Of a stretch of DNA of 64,000 bases, positions 49,918 through 56,790 are shown piece after piece. The notes below the pieces were generated by a model. It was not told the origin of the DNA, made no database searches, and saw only the letters and a list, made by a program, of their open reading frames with translations. Location of the stretch: the NCBI GenBank assembly GCA_014649355.1, contig BMSW01000008.1:1-64000 (forward strand). Direction: 5' to 3'. The DNA comes from Streptomyces althioticus. Its GTDB lineage: Bacteria > Actinomycetota > Actinomycetes > Streptomycetales > Streptomycetaceae. The translations under genes and the position numbers were made by a program. Each line of letters opens with the position of its first letter. Position 1 is the stretch's first letter.

Positions 49918-50873
49918 CGTCCCCCCGGGTGCTCGTCCTGCGGGCGCTCGGGCTCGGGGACCTGCTCGCCGGGGTGCCCGCGCTGCGGGCGCTGCGGCGG
50001 GGCTTCCCGGACCACGACATCGTGCTGGCCGCGCCCGCCGACCTCGCCCCCGTCGCCGAGGCCAGCGGGGCCGTCGACCGGCTGCTGCCCGCCTCCGCGC
50101 CCGGCCGGGCCGTCCCCCGCACCCTCGACTGGACGGGACCGCCCCCGGACGTCGCCGTCGACCTCCACGGCAACGGCCCGCCCAGCCACCGACTGCTCCA
50201 AGGCCTGCGTCCCGCGCGGCTGTTCGCCTTCGCCCACCCGGACACCCCCGACATCGAGGGCCCGCCCTGGTACCGCGACGAACACGAACGGGACCGCTGG
50301 TGCCGGCTGCTGGACTTCTACGGCGTCGACGCCGACCCGGCCGACCTGCGGCTGCCCCGCCCGCACGCCCCCTCGCCCGCCCCCGGCGCGGTCGTCCTGC
50401 ACCCCGGCGCCGGTGCGCCCGCGCGCTGCTGGCCCGTCGAGCGGTACGCGGCCGTCGCCGACGCCCTGCGGACGCGCGGGCTGCGGGTCGTGGTCACCGG
50501 GGGAGCGGACGAGTCCGATCTCGTGGCGCGGCTCGCCAAGGAGGCCCGGCTGCCGGACACGGACGTCTTCTCCGGCGGCCTGCCCTTCCCCCGGCTGTCC
50601 GCGCTCGTCGCCGGCGCCCGCGCGGTCGTCAGCGGCGACACCGGCATCGCCCACCTCGCCGTCGCCCACGCCACCCCGACCGTCACCCTGTTCGGTCCCG
50701 TCCCGCCGAGCCACTGGGGCCCGCCCCCGCACCCCCGGCACCTCGCCCTGTGGCACGGCCCCGAGGGCGACCCGCACGCCCGCCGCCCCGACCCGGCGCT
50801 GCTGCGCATCACCCCCGACGACGTAGTGGACGCCCTGCACCGCCTGCCCCCACCCGAGGAGCCCGCCCCATGA
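49914..50873 (+). CDS. Glycosyltransferase family 9, second copy
   Basis: The 319-residue protein begins PRVLVLRALGLGDLLAGVPAL and has VVLHPGAGAPARCWP and VVSGDTGIAHLAVAHATPTV. It is a paralogue of the other GT9 in the operon but clearly diverged. The ADLHGNG-like VAVDLHGNGPPSHRLL segment in the N-terminal domain is typical of the family. Two GT9 enzymes suggest two successive heptose-type additions. Confidence 0.88.
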   Translation: MTSPRVLVLRALGLGDLLAGVPALRALRRGFPDHDIVLAAPADLAPVAEASGAVDRLLPASAPGRAVPRTLDWTGPPPDVAVDLHGNGPPSHRLLQGLRPARLFAFAHPDTPDIEGPPWYRDEHERDRWCRLLDFYGVDADPADLRLPRPHAPSPAPGAVVLHPGAGAPARCWPVERYAAVADALRTRGLRVVVTGGADESDLVARLAKEARLPDTDVFSGGLPFPRLSALVAGARAVVSGDTGIAHLAVAHATPTVTLFGPVPPSHWGPPPHPRHLALWHGPEGDPHARRPDPALLRITPDDVVDALHRLPPPEEPAP

Positions 50874-51745
50874 CCCGCCACCCCCGCGTCGGCGTCGTCA
50901 TCGCCACCCGGAACCGCAGCGAACGGCTCGCGGTCACCCTGCGGCACCTCACCGGCCTGCCCGAGCGGCCGGAGATCCTCGTTGCCGACAACGCCTCCAC
51001 CGACGACACCCGCGCCATGGTCGCCCGCGACTTCCCCCACGTGCGGGTCCTCGCCCTCACCCGCAACCAGGGCGCCCTCGCCCGCAACCACGGCGTACGC
51101 GCCCTGGACACCCCGTACGTCGCGTTCGCCGACGACGACTCCTGGTGGGCGCCCGGCGCGCTCGACCGCGCCGCCGACCTGTTCGACGCACACCCCCGGC
51201 TCGGACTCGTCGCCGCCCGCACCCTCGTCGGCCCGGAGAACGCCGACGACCCGCTCAACGACCTCCTCGCCCGCTCCCCGCTCGGCCCCGCCGCCGATCT
51301 CCCCGGCGTCCAGGTGCTCGGCTTCCTCGCCTGTGCCTCCGTCGTCCGCCGCACCGCCTACCTCGACGCGGGCGGCTTCCACCGCGTGCTGTTCTTCGGC
51401 GGGGAGGAAACCTGCCTCGCCTACGACCTCGCCGCCCGCGGCTGGGGCGTCTCCCACTGCCCCGACGTCGTCGCCCACCACCACCCGGCCACCTCGGAAC
51501 GCCCCGGCCGGCCCGCCCAGCAGCGCCGCAACGAGGTGCTCACCGCGTGGCTGCGCCGCCCCGTCCGGCACGCCCTCGCCCGCACCGGCGCCCTCGCCGC
51601 GGAGGCCCGCGCCGACACGACGGCCCGGCGCGCCCTGCGCCAGACCTTCGCCCTGCTGCCCGCCGCCCTGCGCGCCCGCCGACCGCTGCCCCCGCACGTG
51701 GAACGCGCCGCCCGCCGGCTGGAACTGGAAGGGGCGACCGCATGA
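50870..51745 (+). CDS. Glycosyltransferase family 2, tandem copy A
   Basis: The 291-residue GT-A protein has VGVVIATRNRSERLAVTLRH, ILVADNASTDDT and YVAFADDDSWWAPG (DDD metal site), then FFGGEETCLAYDLAARGWG as the acceptor helix. It shares the wording DDDSWWAPG and overall layout with the next gene, so they arose by tandem duplication. Confidence 0.88.
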   Translation: MTRHPRVGVVIATRNRSERLAVTLRHLTGLPERPEILVADNASTDDTRAMVARDFPHVRVLALTRNQGALARNHGVRALDTPYVAFADDDSWWAPGALDRAADLFDAHPRLGLVAARTLVGPENADDPLNDLLARSPLGPAADLPGVQVLGFLACASVVRRTAYLDAGGFHRVLFFGGEETCLAYDLAARGWGVSHCPDVVAHHHPATSERPGRPAQQRRNEVLTAWLRRPVRHALARTGALAAEARADTTARRALRQTFALLPAALRARRPLPPHVERAARRLELEGATA

Positions 51746-52638
51746 CCGACCTCCGCACCACCGTCGTCGTCATCACCCACAACCGCCGACGCGAACTGCT
51801 GCGCACCCTCGACCGGCTGGCCGAACTCCCCGAACGGCCCGAGGTGATCGTCACCGACAACGCCTCCACCGACGGCACCGCCGACGCCGTCGCCCGCCAC
51901 CACCCCGAGGTCCGGCTGCTGCGCCCCGGCCGCAACCTCGGCGCGGTCGGCCGCAACCTGGCGGTCCGCGAGGTCACCACCCCCTACGTCGCCTTCTGCG
52001 ACGACGACTCCTGGTGGGCGCCCGGCTCCCTGACCGGCGCCGCCGACCTGCTCGACCGGCACCCCGGTGTCGTCTCCGTCACCGCCCGCATCGTCGTCGA
52101 GCCGCACGGCACCGAGGACCCCATCGTCCGCGAACTGCGCGAGTCGCCCGTGCCGGGACCGCCGTGGCTGCCCGGACCCGCCCTCGGCTCCTTCCTCGCC
52201 GCCGCGACCGTGCTGCGCGCGGACGCCTTCCGGAAGGCGGGCGGCTTCCACCCCAAGCTGTGGCTCGGCGGGGAGGAGGAACTGCTCGCCGTCGACCTCG
52301 CCGCCGACGGCTGGTGGCTCGTCTACGCCGACGACCTCACGATCCACCACCACGCGTCCGAGGCGCGCGACGCGACCCTGCGCCGCCGCCACGGCATCCG
52401 CAACACCCTGTGGTTCACCTGGCTGCGCCGCCCGGTCGTCCCCGCGCTGCGCCGCACGGTCGACCTGGCCCGCACGGTTCCGCGCGACACGACGTCGCTC
52501 CTCGCCTTCACGGAGGCGGCGGCCGCCCTCCCGTGGATCCTCCGCGAACGCCGCGTGCTCCCCCCGGAGGTCGAGAGCCGCCTGCGCCTCCTGGAACCCA
52601 CCCAACGAGCATCGAAGGCCCGTCGCTACACGGGCTGA
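51742..52638 (+). CDS. Glycosyltransferase family 2, tandem copy B
   Basis: The 298-residue protein has VVVITHNRRRELLRTLDRL, VIVTDNASTDGTADAV, YVAFCDDDSWWAPGSL and LWLGGEEELLAVDLAADGWW. It is the last gene of the coupled set; dispersed repeats that probably act in termination follow directly. Paralogue of the preceding gene. Confidence 0.88.
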   Translation: MTDLRTTVVVITHNRRRELLRTLDRLAELPERPEVIVTDNASTDGTADAVARHHPEVRLLRPGRNLGAVGRNLAVREVTTPYVAFCDDDSWWAPGSLTGAADLLDRHPGVVSVTARIVVEPHGTEDPIVRELRESPVPGPPWLPGPALGSFLAAATVLRADAFRKAGGFHPKLWLGGEEELLAVDLAADGWWLVYADDLTIHHHASEARDATLRRRHGIRNTLWFTWLRRPVVPALRRTVDLARTVPRDTTSLLAFTEAAAALPWILRERRVLPPEVESRLRLLEPTQRASKARRYTG

Positions 52639-52670
52639 CTTCGAGGCCCCGGGAGGTCCCCGGCCCCCTT

Positions 52671-52912
52671 CGCGCAGTTCCCCGCGCCCCTGGAGGGTGA
52701 TGGCACTTCCCCGCGCTTTCCGGGCGGGTGGGGTTCGCCGCCGTTCGCGCAGTTCCCCGCGCCCCTTTCCTCCGTTCGCGCCCAGCAGTCCTGCATCAGC
52801 CGTGCCTGGCGGGACGCCGCCGCTGCGGGCAGTCGTGCCGCTGGGGCGATGGGGGTACCTCCCGCTCGAGCGAAGCCGAGAGTGGGGGAGGGTGGGCGTA
52901 GCGGCACCCCCG
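52671..52912 (+). repeat. Cluster of dispersed intergenic repeats, copies 3 and 4
   Basis: CGCGCAGTTCCCCGCGCCCC occurs at 52,671-52,690 and 52,746-52,765. A block with GCTGCGGGCAGTCGTGCCGC follows at about 52,823. At 52,850-52,891 lies GGGGGTACCTCCC with CTCGAGCGAAGCCGAGAG and TGGGGGAGG, another well-known Streptomyces intergenic hairpin. GGGTGGGCGTAGCGGCACCC comes next. The gap 52,639-53,002 holds no gene. Confidence 0.8.
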
Positions 52913-53002
52913 CGGCGCCGCACCTCTGTGATGCCGTGCGGACGGGGGCCGTCAGGCGGTGCGGGCGTCGCCCGGACCGTGTCCCGCCGCCCGCCAAGAC
53001 TG

Positions 53003-53341
53003 CTAGCGCCCGTCGGGCGCGCCGCCGTCGCCCGACCACCGGGACAGCAGGCGGAAGCCCAGGAACACCACCACCGGCCACACCACGGCGAACGTCCAGA
53101 TCGCCCACGGCGCCGAGGTGACGAGGCCCGTCACCATCAGGGCCACCGCGGCCAGGGTCAGGAGGGCGACCGTCCGGCCGCGGGGGTCGCAGCGGGCCAC
53201 GCGGGCCGCGAACCGTTTCGGGCCGGAGCGGCGGGCTTGACGGCCCCGCAGCAGCCGGTTGAGGCGGCGGTCACGCCGCAGCGACCGCTCGATCTCGTCG
53301 AGGATGTGCTGTTCGTGTTCGGGGAGCCGACCGAGGGACAC
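53003..53341 (-). CDS. DUF3040 membrane protein
   Basis: The 112-residue protein starts MSLGRLPEHEQHILDEIERS, the DUF3040 signature, followed by a basic stretch and two hydrophobic segments (TVALLTLAAVALMVTGLV; IWTFAVVWPVVVFLGFRLL). Short actinobacterial membrane protein of unknown function. Confidence 0.9.
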   Translation of the reverse strand: MSLGRLPEHEQHILDEIERSLRRDRRLNRLLRGRQARRSGPKRFAARVARCDPRGRTVALLTLAAVALMVTGLVTSAPWAIWTFAVVWPVVVFLGFRLLSRWSGDGGAPDGR

Positions 53342-53401
53342 CGTCTTCCTCCAACGCCCGCCAGGGTGGACGTCGATCCGGGTGCCCGGCGGATCCGCGC
53401 C

Positions 53402-54331
53402 CTAACCGGCGCCCGCGCGTGACGTCAGCGCCTCCAGCAGACGGTCCGCCCCGTCCGGCAGCCGCCCTTCGCGGAACGTCTCCCGGGCCTGCCGCGCGGC
53501 CACCCGGCCCGAGGTCAGACACCAGTCCCACCACCGGTCCAGCCGCCGCTCGCCCACCTGCTCCGCCGGCAGCAGCGCCGGCCACCCGCAGGCCCGCGCC
53601 TGCGCCGTCACCTTCGCGCCGCCCGCCACCGGGTCGATCGCGAGCACCGGCGTACCGACCCGCAGGGACAGCACCAGCCCGTGCAGCCGGTCGGTGACGA
53701 CCAGGTCGAGCCGCGCCAGCACCGACTGCACCTGCGCCGGAGTGGCGTTCAGGTGCCAGTCCCGGGTGTCGAGCCGGGTCTCCAGCTCCAGCCGCGCACA
53801 GTCCTTGCCGGCCAGCCAGTGCGTCACCCGCTCGGCGACCTCCCCGTGCCGCCGCTGCGCCCCGTACTCGTGCTGCCCGTGGGTGAGGATCACCCCGACC
53901 ACCGGCCGCGGCGGCACGGCGGGCGCGCGGGCCGCCAGGTCCTCGGTGGGCGCGCGGCCGGGCGCGTCCCGGGCCAGCACCCGGTGGAACCCGGTGACCG
54001 CCGGCTCGTCCGGGTCGATCACCGACGTCCCCACGGCGATCCGCACGCAGTGCGCGAACCGCCGGTGCAGCTCCTCCACCTGCGGCCCGTGCAGCGGCCC
54101 GCACACGAAGACGAGGTGCGAGTAGTCGTGGGGCCGTGCGTCGTCGAGGTGCAGCGCGTCCGGCCGGAAGCCGGGGCTCCAGGCGATGTCGTACGGGGTG
54201 CCCGACCCGCGCAGGACCGTTTCGACCCGGTGCAGGGCCAGGACGTCCCCGGCGGTCGCCTCCCCGTCGCGGAAGCTGAACCACCCGGTCAGCAGGACCC
54301 TGCGCGGTGCTGTTCGGCTTTGCTTGTGCAC
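53402..54331 (-). CDS. Polysaccharide pyruvyl transferase-like protein
   Basis: GTG 54331 gives 309 residues. The layout is that of the polysaccharide pyruvyl transferase family: RRVLLTGWFSFRDGEATAGD at the N-terminus and VVTDRLHGLVLSLRVGTPVLAID in the C-terminal half (RLHG is the family hallmark), with a GGAKV loop after it. Members add ketal pyruvate to sugars or have related GT-like roles. Its position beside the glycosyltransferase operon suggests that it modifies the same glycan, though it is on the other strand. Confidence 0.78.
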   Translation of the reverse strand: MHKQSRTAPRRVLLTGWFSFRDGEATAGDVLALHRVETVLRGSGTPYDIAWSPGFRPDALHLDDARPHDYSHLVFVCGPLHGPQVEELHRRFAHCVRIAVGTSVIDPDEPAVTGFHRVLARDAPGRAPTEDLAARAPAVPPRPVVGVILTHGQHEYGAQRRHGEVAERVTHWLAGKDCARLELETRLDTRDWHLNATPAQVQSVLARLDLVVTDRLHGLVLSLRVGTPVLAIDPVAGGAKVTAQARACGWPALLPAEQVGERRLDRWWDWCLTSGRVAARQARETFREGRLPDGADRLLEALTSRAGAG

Positions 54332-54393
54332 GGCGCACCGAGTGCCCCTCCAGGTGCGAGGGCAATCGGCACGCGCGGGATCGGGGTCAGGGG

Positions 54394-54975
54394 TCAGCCG
54401 GCGTCGGGGTGCTGCGGCTCCTCGTGACGCGCGTCGCCGCTTCCCTGCGGGCCGCCGTCGTCCTGCCGGGGCCCGTCCTCGAACGGACGCGGGCCGGGAC
54501 CCTGAGGGCCGCCCGCCTGCGGGCCGCCCGTCTGCGGACCGGAGCCCTGCGGACCGGGGCCCTGCGCCTGCCCGGGCCTCTGGGGCAGTCCGGCTCCGGC
54601 CCCCTGCGGCGGCCGCGGACCGTCCTGTGCCTGCTCAGGCCCCTGCCCGTGACCCTGCGGCTGCCCGGGCCCCTGCCCCTGATGCTGCTGCGACCCCGGA
54701 ACCTGCCCCTGCGGCAGTCCCGGCCCCTGCTGCTGCCGGGGCCCGCCCTGCGGCTGGCGCGGGCCGCCTTGGGGGTGGCGGGGACCGCCGGGCCCCTGCT
54801 GCTGGCGCGGGCCGTTCTGCGGCGGACGGGGACGGACGGTGCCCGCCAGCGCCTGGCGGACCTCGAACTGGGTCCGCTCGGCCACCTCGCGGACCTCGGC
54901 CACGACGTCACCGCGCTCGCGCACGAGTCTGTCGTAGACCGGGAGGTCGTCGGGGGAGGGGGCGGAGGAAGTCAT
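54394..54975 (-). CDS. Pro/Gly/Gln-rich low-complexity protein
   Basis: The 193-residue protein has a charged helical head (residues 1-45: YDRLVRERGDVVAEVREVAE) and then about 140 residues built from Pro, Gly, Gln and Arg with short repeats such as GPRQQQGPG and GGPRQPQ. It has no signal peptide or membrane segment. The head is acidic and coiled-coil-like; the tail is surely disordered. No family recognised. The opposite strand is also open through the repeat, but its product is Leu/Arg-rich and lacks a start with a ribosome-binding site. Confidence 0.6.
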   Translation of the reverse strand: MTSSAPSPDDLPVYDRLVRERGDVVAEVREVAERTQFEVRQALAGTVRPRPPQNGPRQQQGPGGPRHPQGGPRQPQGGPRQQQGPGLPQGQVPGSQQHQGQGPGQPQGHGQGPEQAQDGPRPPQGAGAGLPQRPGQAQGPGPQGSGPQTGGPQAGGPQGPGPRPFEDGPRQDDGGPQGSGDARHEEPQHPDAG

Positions 54976-55151
54976 GGGTCTTTCCTTCGTGGGGGGTCGT
55001 CGTGCACCGGGGCCGGAGTCCGGCCCCAGATGTTCAGCGCCGCCGGACGGTCACGGCGTTACACTCCGGCGCGTTTTGTCCAGGAAGGGGAGAGCTGTCC
55101 GGAACGGGAAGGAGGACGGGATCGGGCCTACATCCTCGCTAGCGTGTCCGC

Positions 55152-56206
55152 ATGACGAAGTCGAAGCGGACCACCGCCGCCCCGCCGTCGCCGCCCGTCC
55201 TCGGCCCCCGCGCGCTGAACCGGGCGACCCTGGCCCGGCAGCTCCTGCTGAGCCGCTCCCCGATGTCCGCGACGGCCGCCGTCGAGCACCTGGCCGGTCT
55301 CCAGGCGCAGAACGTCAAGCCGCCCTACTACGCCCTCGCCGCCCGCCTCGACGGCTTCACCCCTGAGGCGCTGTCCCGGCCCATGGCCGACCGCGAGGTG
55401 GTCCGCATCGTCACCCTGCGCTCGACCATCCACACCCACACCGCCGACGACTGCCTCACCCTGCGGCCCTTGGTGCAGGCAGCCCGCGACCGGGAGCTGC
55501 ACCACTTCCGCGCCGGGCTCGCCGGTGTCGACCTGGACCGCCTCGCCGCCAGGGCACGCGCCCTCGTCGAGGAGGAGCCACGCACCATGAAGGAGCTGCG
55601 CGAGGCCTTCCTGGAGGACTGGCCGGACGCCGACCCGCAGGCCCTCTCCGTCGCCGCCCGCTGCAGGCTGCCGCTGGTGCAGGTCACCCCGCGCGGGCTG
55701 TGGGGCCGCATCGGGCAGGTCCGGCTGACCACCGCCGAGCACTGGCTGGGCCGGCCCGCCGAGCCGGCCCCGGCGCCGGACGCGACCGTGCTGCGCTACC
55801 TCGCCGCGTTCGGCCCCGCCTCCGTGAAGGACATGCAGACCTGGGCCGGCCTCACCCGGCTCCGTGACGCCTTCGAGCGCCTGCGGCCCCGGCTCGTCAC
55901 CTTCCGGGACGACAACGGCGCCGAGCTCTTCGACCTCCCCGACGCGCCCGCCCGGACCCGGACACGCCGGCCCCGCCCGAGCTGAAGGGCCGCCACTGGA
56001 AGGGGAACGTCGCCTACCGCACCCTGCTGGTGGACGGTGGGCTGGCGGGGCTGTGGCGCCTGGACGACGACGCCCTCGTGATCGAGCTCTTCGGTCGCCT
56101 CGACCGGGCCCGGTGGGCGGAGGTGACGGCGGAGGCGGAGCGCATGCTCGGCATCCTGCACCCGGGGACGGCGTACGACATCCGCCTCGGGGCGGTACGG
56201 GGGTGA
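55152..56206 (+). pseudogene. AlkZ-like (winged-helix DNA glycosylase family) pseudogene
   Basis: The first frame (ATG 55152 to TGA 55985, 277 codons) has the family start LARQLLLSRSPMSATAAVEH, LAGLQAQNVKPPYYAL and VRIVTLRSTIHTHTADD. At about 55,945 the frame slips: the last coding residues (DAPARTRTRRP) are out of phase, and from about 55,955 the other frame reads DPDTPAPPELKGRHWKG and NVAYRTLLVDGGLAGLWRL to a TGA at 56,204-56,206, which is the normal C-terminus. The FLPEFDNLLLSHADR segment expected between PAPP and the C-terminus is absent. So there is a one-base frameshift plus an internal deletion. Intact relatives unhook DNA crosslinks. Confidence 0.8.
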
Positions 56207-56236
56207 CGTCCGCGGGAGACGTCGGAGGCATTGGAT

Positions 56237-56279
56237 AGGGGGCGCTGCGGGCTGCTCGTGGAAGCCCGCAACGCCCCCT
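56237..56279 (+). terminator. Terminator after the AlkZ-like pseudogene
   Basis: AGGGGGCGCTGCGGGCT (56237-56253) pairs with AGCCCGCAACGCCCCCT (56263-56279), 16 of 17 bp, over a 9-base loop. Confidence 0.8.
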
Positions 56280-56790
56280 GGTCGTGACCTGAGGGTTGCT
56301 CAGGAAATCATGGGATCAGCCCCGGACGACGGCGGGGCGAACAGGGAGGGAAGGCGAGGAGACGGCGGCGGTCGCGGCGGCGATGGCGCGTCCGGGGGCG
56401 GACCGTCTGGTGCGGCTGAGCCCTCGCATGGGTCTCCTCCAGTTGCCGGTGGGGGGTCGCACGGGTGGGGGTTCGGGCATCGGGGGCGAGCCCCGATGTG
56501 CCCGAGCGATCGGCACGTGTCACACGCTAGAACCGGTCCCGGGGCCGTCCCAATGAGGGAACCCCCTAAGGGGAGTTGGGCAGGGAAAACCCTCGGTCAC
56601 GGGGGGCCGGACCAGCCGGTTTCCGGTCACGACGGCCGATATCGGCACCCGCGGAAGGCCGTCACGAGCCCGCCGGGGCAGAGGCACGGCATCCGTCACG
56701 GCGAAAGCACGGCGGAGGCCCGGCGTGAGTCCGGCGGAAGCACCGCGTCCATCGTGGCACGCGTCACGGACGCCCCGTGACCCGGGTCAC
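56280..56790. other. Intergenic stretch without a recognised gene
   Basis: Open frames here translate to Gly/Arg/Pro-rich sequence without motifs. It is downstream of both the pseudogene and the convergent LAL regulator. A short CCCCCTAAGGGG palindrome lies at about 56,563-56,574. I see nothing else. Confidence 0.4.

Noticed and set aside
54307..55155. A 282-codon plus-strand frame with Leu-rich sequence
   Set aside because: Antisense to the Pro/Gly/Gln-rich gene; the leucines arise from reverse-complemented Gln codons and no start signal is present.
56563..56574. CCCCCTAAGGGG as an operator for the LAL gene
   Set aside because: It lies downstream of that gene, not upstream, and is a short palindrome expected by chance in such sequence.
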